Below are positions 1-6,298 of a DNA stretch of 9,882 nucleotides, in pieces (the stretch's first letter is position 1; each line of letters starts with the position of its first letter). The notes beneath the pieces are model-generated. The model was not told where the DNA came from. It did not search any database and worked only from the letters and a program-made list of their open reading frames with translations. Source of the DNA: an uncultured Treponema sp. (GTDB lineage Bacteria; Spirochaetota; Spirochaetia; Treponematales; Treponemataceae); assembly GCA_946403565.1 (NCBI GenBank), contig CAMJAJ010000024.1, positions 1-9,882 on the forward strand, given 5' to 3'. The translations under genes and the position numbers were made by a program.

Positions 1-496
1 AAAGCTCATGGGGGTATTGCTTGAGCCGCTTGTCCGGCTCGTTGATTCCGACCAGGGTCAAAAGCTCACGGGCACGGGCAGTCGCCTCCTTGCCCTTCTT
101 GTCCGTGTGCAGTTTGATGGCCTCCTCTATCTGGTTGCCGATTGTCCACACCGGGTTCAGGCTCGTCATGGGGTCCTGGAAGATGATGCTGACCTCCTTG
201 CCCCGTATCTTGCGCAGCTCCTTCTCGGTCATCTGGTCAATCCGGTGGCCGTTGAAGGTCACGCTTCCTCCGGTGATCTTTCCGTTCTCCGCGGTCAGCC
301 CCATCACGGAATAGGCCGTGACGGACTTGCCGCTGCCGGACTCGCCGACAATTCCGAGCACCTCGCCTTCCCGCATCTGTATCGTCACGTCGTTCAAGGC
401 CCTCACCTCCCCCGCCGGGGTAAAGAAGGAGAGCTTCTCATGCTGTATGTCTACTAAGAATTCGTTTTCCGCCATAGTCTCTGCCATAGTATTCAC
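1..496 (-). CDS. oppD: Oligopeptide/dipeptide ABC transporter ATP-binding protein, OppD/DppD family (3' part cut by window edge)
   Basis: This is a cytoplasmic ATPase subunit that would power the peptide importer encoded just upstream. About 165 N-terminal residues are visible. They include Walker A GESGSGKS near residue 50 and the Q-loop FQDPMTSLNP near residue 105, typical of the OppD/DppD branch. The frame stays open through the motif KQYPHEL, just before the expected LSGGQ signature, and then leaves the window, so Walker B and the OppD C-terminal domain cannot be seen. I prefer GTG at 494-496 as the start: a GGAG (505-508) lies 8 nt upstream and in-frame stops come directly before the GTG. 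ATG at 485-487 is the alternative but would sit 17 nt from that GGAG. The oppC stop is only 18 bp upstream, so the three genes form one operon. OppD versus DppD cannot be separated here. Confidence 0.93.
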   Translation of the reverse strand, partial: MNTMAETMAENEFLVDIQHEKLSFFTPAGEVRALNDVTIQMREGEVLGIVGESGSGKSVTAYSVMGLTAENGKITGGSVTFNGHRIDQMTEKELRKIRGKEVSIIFQDPMTSLNPVWTIGNQIEEAIKLHTDKKGKEATARARELLTLVGINEPDKRLKQYPHEL

Positions 497-514
497 TTAT
501 TAAACTCCACCCCG

Positions 515-1567
515 CTATGCCTTGAGCTTGGGGTCGAACGCGTCGCGCAGGCCGTCGCCCAGAAGGTTGAAGCTCAATATGATGATGAAAATCAGGAACG
601 CCGGGGCAAAGAGCTTTTCCGGGAAGGTCTGAAATCCGTTCAGGGCTGCCGAAGCCAGGGAGCCGAGCGAAGGCATGGGAGCCTGCACGCCCAGGCCCAG
701 GAAGGAAAGGAAGGACTCGGTAAAGATCGAGGAGGGTATCTGCAGGGTCGTCGTGACGATCAGCGTGCCGATGCAGTTGGTAATCAGGTGCTTGCCGATT
801 ATCCGCTTGCCGCCCGCGCCTAGGGCCTTTGCCGCCGTCACGTACTCGTTCTGCTTGAGGACCATAATCTGCCCCCTGATGATGCGGGCCATGCCCACCC
901 AATAGAGCAGGGCGAACACGATGAACATGCTGACCATGTTGGGGCCGAGCCGCTGGATCCAGCCGAAGCCCGGCAGTTCGCCAAGCGACCGCAGGGGGTA
1001 TTTGAGCGTCTGCGCGAGCAGGATGATGATGAGCACGTCGGGCACCGTGTAGATGATGTCCACGATGCGCATCATGATGAGGTCCACCGTCCCGCCCAGG
1101 TAGCCGGAGACCGCGCCGTAGAGGGAGCCAATCATGAGGATCAGGAGGGAAGCGACGATTCCGACCGTCATGGAGACGCGGCCCCCGACCATCACGCGGA
1201 TGGCGTAATCGCGGCCGTTCTGGTCGGTTCCCAAGATATGCGGGAACACCTTCTCGCCCGCCTGGATCTGGACGAGCTCCGTCTTGGAATGTTCAAAGGG
1301 CTTGAGCCGTTCGCTGCCCTTCATCTGCTGTTCGTACTTATATGGATAGAACAGCGGCACGATGAAGCACAGCAGCACGATGAGGAGCACGATGGCAAGC
1401 GCGGCCATGGCGATCTTGTTCTTCCGGAAGCGGCGGATTCCGTCCTTCCAGAAACCGACGGACTCGCGCATGATGACGAGGGAATCCTTCTCGTCGGCGG
1501 AGGCGGGTATAAAGTCCTCCACTTTCAGCTGAAAGCTCAAGGGGTTCTTCTGTATGGTATCACTCAT
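515..1567 (-). CDS. oppC: Oligopeptide ABC transporter permease, OppC/DppC family
   Basis: A 350-residue inner-membrane permease that pairs with OppB to form the translocation channel. Near residues 40-75 there is the charged segment RRFRKNKIAM followed by the first membrane helix. The family motif HILGTDQNGRD follows the long first external loop, and further hydrophobic segments come after it. The EAA coupling loop, recognisable as YVTAAKALGAGGKRIIGKH (roughly residues 240-260), contacts the ATPases. The C-terminal FNLLGDGLRDAFDPKLK is a hallmark of OppC/DppC. Length is slightly above the usual 290-340 residues because of a hydrophilic N-terminus and a long first loop. The ATG at 1565-1567 has GGAG about 9 nt upstream; that GGAG overlaps the oppB stop codon region, which suggests translational coupling. 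The substrate is most likely peptides, but it is set by a binding protein not present here. Confidence 0.96.
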   Translation of the reverse strand: MSDTIQKNPLSFQLKVEDFIPASADEKDSLVIMRESVGFWKDGIRRFRKNKIAMAALAIVLLIVLLCFIVPLFYPYKYEQQMKGSERLKPFEHSKTELVQIQAGEKVFPHILGTDQNGRDYAIRVMVGGRVSMTVGIVASLLILMIGSLYGAVSGYLGGTVDLIMMRIVDIIYTVPDVLIIILLAQTLKYPLRSLGELPGFGWIQRLGPNMVSMFIVFALLYWVGMARIIRGQIMVLKQNEYVTAAKALGAGGKRIIGKHLITNCIGTLIVTTTLQIPSSIFTESFLSFLGLGVQAPMPSLGSLASAALNGFQTFPEKLFAPAFLIFIIILSFNLLGDGLRDAFDPKLKA

Positions 1568-1579
1568 TTCCTTCGGCTC

Positions 1580-2497
1580 CTACTTTAGCTTGATTCTCGG
1601 GTCAACGATTGCATAGGCTATGTCGACAATCACGTTCATGATGATGACGAAGACCGCGAGGAATATCGTCGTCCCCATGATCATGGGGTAGTCGCGGCTG
1701 GTGATTGCGCCCACGAACTCCGAGCCGAGCCCCGGTATGTTGAAAATCTTCTCGATTATAAAGCTGCCCGTCATGAGAGAGGCGATGAGCGGGCCAAGAT
1801 AGGTCACGACCGGAAGGATGGCGTTGCGGAGCGCATGCTTGAAGATGGACTTGAGGCTGCTGACGCCCTTGGCCCGCGCCGTCCGCATGTAGTCCTGGCC
1901 CATCACGTCCAGCATGGAGCTGCGCATGAGGCGGGCGATATAGAAGGTGGGGTACAGGGCGAGCGCCGCCACCGGCATTATGTAGCTTGCCGCGTTGTTC
2001 AGGCCCAGCGAGGGCAGCAGCTTGAGCTTGGTGGAGAAGATGTACATGAGCAGGGTGGAAGAAAGGAAGCTGGGGATTGCGATTCCCGCGGTGGAAAGCA
2101 CGACGAGCACGCTGTCCACCAGCTTGCCCCGCTTGTAGGCGGCAATCGCGCCGAGCGGCACGCCGAACAGGACGGCCACTAAAATGGCCCAGCCGCCGAG
2201 CCGGGCCGACACGGGAAACTTGGTGAAGATGATCTCGCTGACCGTCCGGCCCCGCTTCTTGACGGAGAGTCCGAAATCGCCGCGGGCAAGGCCGCCCATG
2301 TAGGTCAGGTACTGCTGGCCCAGGGGCTTGTCCAGGCCGTATTTGGCCTCCATCGCAGCCTGGGCCTGGGGCGTGACCGCCTTTTCAGAAAGGAAGGGGC
2401 CGCCCGGAACCATGTTCATGATGAAGAAGGTCAGGGTCGCCACAAGGAAGGCCGTGACGACGGCCGTCAGCAACCTTTTGATGATGTACTTCAGCAT
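1580..2497 (-). CDS. oppB: Oligopeptide ABC transporter permease, OppB/DppB family
   Basis: A 305-residue inner-membrane permease and the first gene of the operon. The N-terminus is a membrane helix (LLTAVVTAFLVATLTFFIMNMVPGGPF) typical of OppB/DppB. The periplasmic segment follows (YGLDKPLGQQYLTYMGGLARGDFG), then five more hydrophobic stretches. The EAA loop reads YMRTARAKGVSSLKSIFKHALRN. The C-terminus VDIAYAIVDPRIKLK is the usual DPR ending of this family. The ATG at 2495-2497 has GAGG 8 nt upstream. The oppC start lies 12 bp past the stop codon. A sigma70-like promoter about 75-105 bp upstream should drive the operon. No oppA-type binding-protein gene precedes it, which is unlike many opp operons; that component must be encoded elsewhere or beyond oppD. 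Confidence 0.96.
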   Translation of the reverse strand: MLKYIIKRLLTAVVTAFLVATLTFFIMNMVPGGPFLSEKAVTPQAQAAMEAKYGLDKPLGQQYLTYMGGLARGDFGLSVKKRGRTVSEIIFTKFPVSARLGGWAILVAVLFGVPLGAIAAYKRGKLVDSVLVVLSTAGIAIPSFLSSTLLMYIFSTKLKLLPSLGLNNAASYIMPVAALALYPTFYIARLMRSSMLDVMGQDYMRTARAKGVSSLKSIFKHALRNAILPVVTYLGPLIASLMTGSFIIEKIFNIPGLGSEFVGAITSRDYPMIMGTTIFLAVFVIIMNVIVDIAYAIVDPRIKLK

Positions 2498-2539
2498 TTG
2501 ATATGCCTCGTGTAGTAGAGATAAAGGCGCGGTCCTGAC

Positions 2540-2551
2540 TGCACGAGTGCA
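2540..2551. promoter_or_regulatory. Palindrome TGCACGAGTGCA in the oppB leader
   Basis: Two perfect 5-bp arms (TGCAC / GTGCA) are separated by GA. The site lies in the predicted oppB 5' leader, about 43 bp upstream of the ATG. The 2-nt centre is too small for a good RNA hairpin at full stem length, so a DNA-binding dyad is the more natural reading. It shares AGTGCA with the second palindrome at 2578-2590. Its function is not known, and a 12-bp dyad can occur by chance. Confidence 0.3.
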
Positions 2552-2573
2552 AGCTCACGCAACATAACAGGAT

Positions 2574-2602
2574 ATAATATGCAGTGCATAAAGTCAATAC
2601 AA
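2574..2602 (-). promoter_or_regulatory. Sigma70-type promoter for oppBCD
   Basis: Reading the minus strand, TTGTAT (2602-2597) lies 17 nt from TATTAT (2579-2574), which matches TATAAT at five of six positions. An overlapping alternative is TTGACT (2597-2592) with 17 nt to TATCCT. The segment is strikingly AT-rich against the GC-rich surroundings. Initiation would be near 2567, giving a leader of about 70 nt before the oppB ATG. Confidence 0.6.
2578..2590. promoter_or_regulatory. Palindrome TATGCAGTGCATA inside the oppB promoter (candidate operator)
   Basis: Two perfect 6-bp arms, TATGCA and TGCATA, flank a central G. The dyad fills the spacer between the -35 and -10 elements of the oppB promoter and overlaps the -10 by two bases, the classic position for a repressor site. 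The AGTGCA core recurs at 2546-2551. Operator function is inferred from position and symmetry only. Confidence 0.4.
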
Positions 2603-2620
2603 TGGCGGGGGTATGGCCAC

Positions 2621-2649
2621 TTGTAATTTAAAGGAACGAGGCATATAAT
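2621..2649 (+). promoter_or_regulatory. Sigma70-type promoter for the SPOR-like protein gene
   Basis: TTGTAA (2621-2626) and a perfect TATAAT (2644-2649) are separated by exactly 17 nt. Initiation is expected near A2656, leaving a leader of about 98 nt before the ATG at 2754. The strong AAAGGAG ribosome-binding site at 2742-2748 lies 5 nt upstream of that ATG. This is the clearest promoter in the window. Confidence 0.7.
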
Positions 2650-2753
2650 ATCGGCAGAAATAGCGTTGGCGATGAGCCTTTTTTCGGGGTGGCGTTTTTC
2701 GGGCCGCCCTGCGACACCGCCACGCAAAGCAACTACAGCACAAAGGAGTTCCC

Positions 2754-3314
2754 ATGAAGAAGATTGCCATGCTCGCCGCCATCGCGCTTGCCGCCTGTTC
2801 GGCCCTTGCCGCGCAGGACTCTTGGTACGTCTGCCTCGGCTCGTTCAAGAAGCAGAGCAACGCCGACAACTACGTGAAGTACCTGGCGTCAAAGAACCTG
2901 TCCGCCGTCATCGTCGACGCGACCTTGAAGGACGGCCGCCTGATGCACCGCGTTGTCCAGAACAAGACCTACGGCAGCTACGCCGACGCGTACTCCGTCC
3001 GCAGCAAGCTTCAGAAGGAGAGCTACATCCTCGCGCTCGGCATAAAGGACCTCTGGGTCTTCAAGGGAGGGGCCGTCTCACAGGACAAGAAGGAGAAGGC
3101 GGATTCCGCCCCCATCGACTCAAGCTACCGCCACGACCTCTGGCTGGAACCGACCGACCCCCATCCGGCGGCATTCCGCAAGGTCCCGGGCTGGGGCGGC
3201 GGCGCGCTGGACGAGAATCAGGATTTCCGCTTCAATCCCAACGGGGACTTCGAGATAGTGACCAACGGCGGCTTCAACAACATCGTCGTGACCCGCTACG
3301 AGTTCAAGCGATAG
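2754..3314 (+). CDS. Small exported or lipid-anchored protein with a SPOR-like domain
   Basis: A 186-residue protein. Residues 1-20 are a classic export signal (MKK, then a hydrophobic run). Two processing routes fit: LAAC at 12-15 is an acceptable lipobox, which would give a lipoprotein, and SALA-AQ just after it suits ordinary signal peptidase. Residues about 23-92 (WYVCLGSFKKQSNADNYVKYL ... GRLMHRVVQNKTYGSYADAYSVRSKLQ) follow the SPOR pattern of strand, helix with spaced Asn/Ala, strand, and a second helix. SPOR domains bind denuded glycan strands of septal peptidoglycan, so a cell-wall or division role is likely but inferred. The tail (about 110-186), with DLWLEPTDPHPAAF and GWGGGALDENQDFRFN, is not recognised. 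The gene stands alone on the plus strand with its own promoter and a strong Shine-Dalgarno sequence. It converges on the acyltransferase gene. Confidence 0.82.
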   Translation: MKKIAMLAAIALAACSALAAQDSWYVCLGSFKKQSNADNYVKYLASKNLSAVIVDATLKDGRLMHRVVQNKTYGSYADAYSVRSKLQKESYILALGIKDLWVFKGGAVSQDKKEKADSAPIDSSYRHDLWLEPTDPHPAAFRKVPGWGGGALDENQDFRFNPNGDFEIVTNGGFNNIVVTRYEFKR

Positions 3315-3325
3315 GAGGAGGCCGG

Positions 3326-3351
3326 GGGCGCTTCGAGAGGCCGTCACGCCC
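3326..3351. terminator. Weak GC-rich inverted repeat between convergent genes
   Basis: GGGCG (3326-3330) can pair with CGCCC (3347-3351) across a 16-nt loop. It lies in the 29-bp gap between the two convergent stop codons and runs into the end of the acyltransferase gene. There is no T-tract on either side, so intrinsic termination is doubtful. Confidence 0.2.
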
Positions 3352-4678
3352 GGTCCAGCCTGAGCAGCCTGACCGCCAGCCTGTTCAGCTGCCGGTAGAG
3401 CAGGGCGAGGGCAACGGTCGCGGCGATGACCAATGCGGCATACAGCGCGAGGTTGCCGCTCCCCTGCCAGTAGAAGGGGATGGGGTCGCCGTTCGGCGTA
3501 TACCCCTTATAGATGAGGAACCTGAACAGGGTAAGGGCCATCAGGTTCATCATGTAGGTCTCAAGCGAGAGGCCGCCGAAAAAGCGCGTGACCGGGTTGG
3601 ACGCGTGGTATTTGAGCAGGACGGCGAACATGAGCAGCACGACGGCCATGGACTGGGGAATCTGCATGAGGTAGGTCAGCAGCTTGTTCAGGATGCCCGG
3701 CCCCTTCCCGTTGAATTCCGTCCAGTAGCCGAACTTCATCTGACCGAAGCCGGAGAGCACCGTGAGCGCCGCCGTCAGCACGACGAGCAGCAGGAGCTTG
3801 AGCCAGTAGGACTTCGTGAGCCAGCCGCGCAGGCGCTCCTCGTACTGGGCCACCAACATTCCGACCAGGAAGGCGGGGCATGAGTTGACCCACCACTCGC
3901 CGGAGAACCAGAAGATTTTGAAATCCATCCACCAGCGGGCCTTTGCCCAGCCAGCCCCGGAAAGCCACCAGTTGCGCTCCCCCGCCCACCATGCGAAGTG
4001 GCCGGACACGCAGAAGAAGAGCCCCATCAGCAGGATGACCGCCCCCATCAGGACAAAGCAGAGCCTCCGGTCCTTTATGTGCCTGAAGAACACGTAGAAG
4101 GCCGCATACAGGATTCCGGCGACGATCGGGTACCAGGCGTACTCGTTCATCATCGTCAGCCCGACGAAGTTGCAGAGCCACTGCATCGGGGGCAGCTGGC
4201 GTCCCGACGGCACGAACCGCAGGACTGACAGGATGAGGGGGGAGGAGGACTGCTCCGCCAGGCCACCTAGCGTCAGCACGCGGGGCAGGGCGTAGAGGAT
4301 GACGCTCACGTAGAAGGGGACGACAAGGACCTTCACGACCCGCCGCCACATGAAGCCGTCCAGATACCCCGGCTTTGCGTTCAGGCTCTTGATGAGGCCG
4401 AAGCCCGACCAGAAGAAGAAGACCGCGACAAAAAGGTAGCCGACGTTGCAGAAGGCCTGCATGATGCCCGTATACCCCGCCCCGGAAGCCTCCTGAAAGG
4501 CCGCCTCCTGCGAGATATGGTGCAGGATCACACCCAGCGCCGCCATGCCCCTGAGGGGCTTGGCCACGTCGAGGGACGAAGAGTCCGCGTGGAAGCGGTC
4601 GGCCCCGAATCCGGCGAAGCGACCGCCCCACACGACCAGGGCCAAAAAGAGCGCGTAGACGACATAACTTATATACAT
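3344..4678 (-). CDS. Acyltransferase-3 family membrane protein (OafA-like)
   Basis: A 444-residue polytopic membrane protein. The motif LRGMAALGVILHHISQ (near residues 42-57) carries the conserved Arg and the candidate catalytic His of acyltransferase-3 enzymes. FFFWSGFGLIKSL and RRVVKVLVVPFY follow in the family's usual order, then about eight more hydrophobic segments. Such proteins transfer acetyl or other acyl groups to sugars of lipopolysaccharide, exopolysaccharide, peptidoglycan or glycolipids. The acceptor cannot be told from sequence. I chose ATG at 4676-4678 because a perfect AGGAGG (4686-4691) lies 7 nt upstream; an in-frame ATG at 4711 would add 11 unlikely residues. The gene follows psd after 78 bp on the same strand, the last member of the lipid cluster. 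The hairpins in that gap may partly uncouple it. Family assignment is firm, substrate unknown. Confidence 0.9.
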   Translation of the reverse strand: MYISYVVYALFLALVVWGGRFAGFGADRFHADSSSLDVAKPLRGMAALGVILHHISQEAAFQEASGAGYTGIMQAFCNVGYLFVAVFFFWSGFGLIKSLNAKPGYLDGFMWRRVVKVLVVPFYVSVILYALPRVLTLGGLAEQSSSPLILSVLRFVPSGRQLPPMQWLCNFVGLTMMNEYAWYPIVAGILYAAFYVFFRHIKDRRLCFVLMGAVILLMGLFFCVSGHFAWWAGERNWWLSGAGWAKARWWMDFKIFWFSGEWWVNSCPAFLVGMLVAQYEERLRGWLTKSYWLKLLLLVVLTAALTVLSGFGQMKFGYWTEFNGKGPGILNKLLTYLMQIPQSMAVVLLMFAVLLKYHASNPVTRFFGGLSLETYMMNLMALTLFRFLIYKGYTPNGDPIPFYWQGSGNLALYAALVIAATVALALLYRQLNRLAVRLLRLDRA

Positions 4679-4685
4679 TCCGTTT

Positions 4686-4691
4686 CCTCCT
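4686..4691 (-). promoter_or_regulatory. Consensus ribosome-binding site AGGAGG that fixes the acyltransferase start
   Basis: On the minus strand AGGAGG lies 7 nt before ATG 4678. It falls inside the longer reading frame that begins at 4711, so it decides for the shorter protein. Confidence 0.8.
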
Positions 4692-4730
4692 GCGCCCGTA
4701 CATCCGGGCATATATTACGGCGATCTCAAA

Positions 4731-4744
4731 CGTCCAGGCGGACG
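4731..4744 (-). terminator. Compact hairpin downstream of psd (possible weak terminator or attenuator)
   Basis: On the minus strand CGTCC, loop GCCT and GGACG form a 5-bp, 4-nt-loop hairpin. Two outer A-T pairs can add to it beyond one mismatch, and GTTTGAG follows. The T-run is short, so it would be at best partly terminating. It lies 13 nt beyond the psd stop and 53 nt before the acyltransferase start. Confidence 0.3.
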
Positions 4745-4747
4745 GTT

Positions 4748-4768
4748 GAAACAGGCTCAGACTGTTTC
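4748..4768. repeat. Perfect 7-bp inverted repeat spanning the psd stop codon
   Basis: GAAACAG (4748-4754) and CTGTTTC (4762-4768) are exact reverse complements around a 7-nt loop. The psd stop (4757-4759) sits in the loop. Together with the hairpin at 4731-4744 it makes a tandem structure at the end of psd that could act in mRNA end protection or partial termination. No direct evidence beyond symmetry. Confidence 0.35.
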
Positions 4769-5584
4769 CGGGAGCGTGCCGACACGCTCGCCCATGCGGA
4801 CGGGGGTCTCGATCCCCTGACGCGAGTTTCCTTCGATGTCCGCGCGGACGGAAAGCCGGCCGGCCGGAACAAGCAGGATGACGGTGGACCCGCCGTACTC
4901 GAACCAGCCCTTCTCCTTTCCGCGCACGGCGGTCCCCTCCCCCTCCAGGTTCACGATCCTGCCGACGAGCATCGCGCCCACCTCCATCTGGACCAGCCTG
5001 CCGAACGCGGGGCTTTCTATCACCGTGTACTCGCGGCTGTTCATGGCGAACACGGGGTAGCGTTCCAGCGCGACCGGGCGCACGGTGTGCAGGACGCCGG
5101 GGATGAACACGTTGCCGCCTTTCTTTCCCCCGTCGGCATAGCAGTAGCGGTGGTAGTTGTCCACGCAGAGCCTGAACACCAGGCAGCTGCCGCCCCGGTA
5201 CGAGTCCGCAAGATCCCTGTCATCCAGCAGGGAGGCGACCGTATAGGAAGCCTGCTTGACGGGGATGACCGTGCCGCCGTCCTCGCCTATGTGCCAGACG
5301 GACAGAAGGCCGTCGCAGGGGGCGCAGAGGGCCGAAGGGTCCATGTCGAAGGGCCTTTTTCCTTCCTTTATCCTCCGCCTGAAGAATTCGTTGAAGCTAT
5401 GGATTCCGTCGGTCTCGTAGTCATCAAGGTCTATCCTGTTCCTGCGGACAAAGCCCCGTATCAGGAAGGCGGAGAGGCGGGAATCCAGGAAGCGGCCGCA
5501 TGCCCGCGACAGGGCGGGGGCAGCGAGGGCCCTGAGCAGGAGCCTGCCGGGAACCGTACCGTAAAGGAAGCGCAGCACGTCCAT
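4757..5584 (-). CDS. psd: Phosphatidylserine decarboxylase proenzyme
   Basis: A 275-residue membrane-associated pyruvoyl enzyme that converts phosphatidylserine to phosphatidylethanolamine. It is made as a proenzyme that cuts itself before a Ser, which becomes the pyruvoyl group. The cut-site motif GGST is at residues 231-234 (cleavage before S233), leaving an alpha chain of about 43 residues. Family landmarks precede it: SFNEFFRRRIK (63-73), CAPCDG with the triad Asp D91, and NYHRYCYADGG with H145. E. coli Psd has YHRVH there and uses the second His; here Cys148 takes that place, a pattern I recall from clostridial-type Psd proteins, so it marks a subfamily rather than a dead enzyme. The gene starts 6 bp after pssA, which makes its substrate; the ribosome-binding site AGGG is short, so coupling is likely. 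The stop codon lies within an inverted repeat. Confidence 0.95.
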   Translation of the reverse strand: MDVLRFLYGTVPGRLLLRALAAPALSRACGRFLDSRLSAFLIRGFVRRNRIDLDDYETDGIHSFNEFFRRRIKEGKRPFDMDPSALCAPCDGLLSVWHIGEDGGTVIPVKQASYTVASLLDDRDLADSYRGGSCLVFRLCVDNYHRYCYADGGKKGGNVFIPGVLHTVRPVALERYPVFAMNSREYTVIESPAFGRLVQMEVGAMLVGRIVNLEGEGTAVRGKEKGWFEYGGSTVILLVPAGRLSVRADIEGNSRQGIETPVRMGERVGTLPETV

Positions 5585-5590
5585 CCGACC

Positions 5591-6298
5591 CTACTGCCAC
5601 CTCATGACGATGAACACGTAGGCGAGGACGGCGGCCTCCACCGCCCCGATCGCGATGAGGATCAGGATGCCCCGCGTCGTAGGTTTCTTCACCTGGATGC
5701 GCGAGACGAACAGGAAGCCCACCACGGCGAGGAAGACGAAGTACAGGAGGGTCAGGTCCGCCTTGCAGAAGATGTGCACGAGCAGGATCACGGGGAACAC
5801 GACGGCCGCGCTGGTCACGGGAAGCCCGGTGAACACCTTCCGGGAACCCTTGTCAGTCTGCTGCCGCTCCTCCTCCGTCACGTTGAAGTAGGCCAGGCGT
5901 ATCATGGCAGCGAGCGCGTACAGGACGGCAGTGGCCATGAGGAGGAGCTTGGCGACGATCGGCTTGTCCGCCAGGTGCAGGAACTTGAAGTCCGGGAAAA
6001 TCGAGAATTCGATGCTGCTCCTGAGCATGGCTATCCCGATGCAGGCGGGCAGCACCCCGAAGGCCACCAGGTCGGACAGGGAGTCTATCTGTATGCCGAA
6101 CTTCTTCATCTGGTCGGTGCGGTCCTTCTTGGTCCGCGCGACCTTGCCGTCAAAGGCATCACACAGGCCGCAGAACATCAGGAAGAACATACCCAGGTAG
6201 GGATGTCCTATGTCGTTGAGGCACAGGATGATTCCCGACGTCGCGGATATCATGGAGAGGTAGGTCAGAACCACCGTGTAATCATAGAAGCCAATCAT
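5591..6298 (-). CDS. pssA: CDP-diacylglycerol-serine O-phosphatidyltransferase (phosphatidylserine synthase)
   Basis: A 235-residue integral membrane enzyme that joins serine to CDP-diacylglycerol to make phosphatidylserine. The CDP-alcohol phosphatidyltransferase signature is complete: D47, D50-G51, A54-R55, G68, D72 and D76 (CDAFDGKVAR ... FGIQIDSLSD). The spacing between AR and G is 12 residues, against about 8 in the usual statement of the motif, which fits the clostridial-type PssA branch. About six hydrophobic segments follow the usual layout. The ATG overlaps the stop of the upstream flippase-like gene as ATGA, and GGGGA lies about 6 nt upstream, so the two are translationally coupled. 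The directly following psd gene settles serine as the likely alcohol over glycerol or inositol. Confidence 0.93.
   Translation of the reverse strand: MIGFYDYTVVLTYLSMISATSGIILCLNDIGHPYLGMFFLMFCGLCDAFDGKVARTKKDRTDQMKKFGIQIDSLSDLVAFGVLPACIGIAMLRSSIEFSIFPDFKFLHLADKPIVAKLLLMATAVLYALAAMIRLAYFNVTEEERQQTDKGSRKVFTGLPVTSAAVVFPVILLVHIFCKADLTLLYFVFLAVVGFLFVSRIQVKKPTTRGILILIAIGAVEAAVLAYVFIVMRWQ

Noticed and set aside
2689..2723. GTGGCG / CGCCAC pair in the leader of the SPOR-like gene as a riboswitch or attenuator
   Set aside because: The 6-bp stem has a 23-nt loop, an alternative GGCG/CGCC pairing competes, and no known riboswitch core or T-run is visible.
3315..3343. Strong bidirectional terminator between the convergent genes
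   Set aside because: Only a 5-bp GC stem with a long loop is present, with no T-tract on either strand; kept only as a low-confidence entry.
2666..3883. 405-codon plus-strand frame overlapping the SPOR-like gene and running opposite the acyltransferase
   Set aside because: The other frame has a signal peptide, a strong ribosome-binding site and a domain. This one is Arg/Gln/Glu-rich with no motif and crosses two real genes.
3561..4703. 380-codon minus-strand frame within the acyltransferase gene
   Set aside because: It is an out-of-frame Arg/Pro-rich shadow; the acyltransferase frame has membrane segments, family motifs and AGGAGG.
4712..4740. Separate promoter for the acyltransferase gene (TAATAT at 4717-4712)
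   Set aside because: The AT-rich hexamer has no usable -35 at 16-18 nt and no TG extension. Read-through from psd is simpler.
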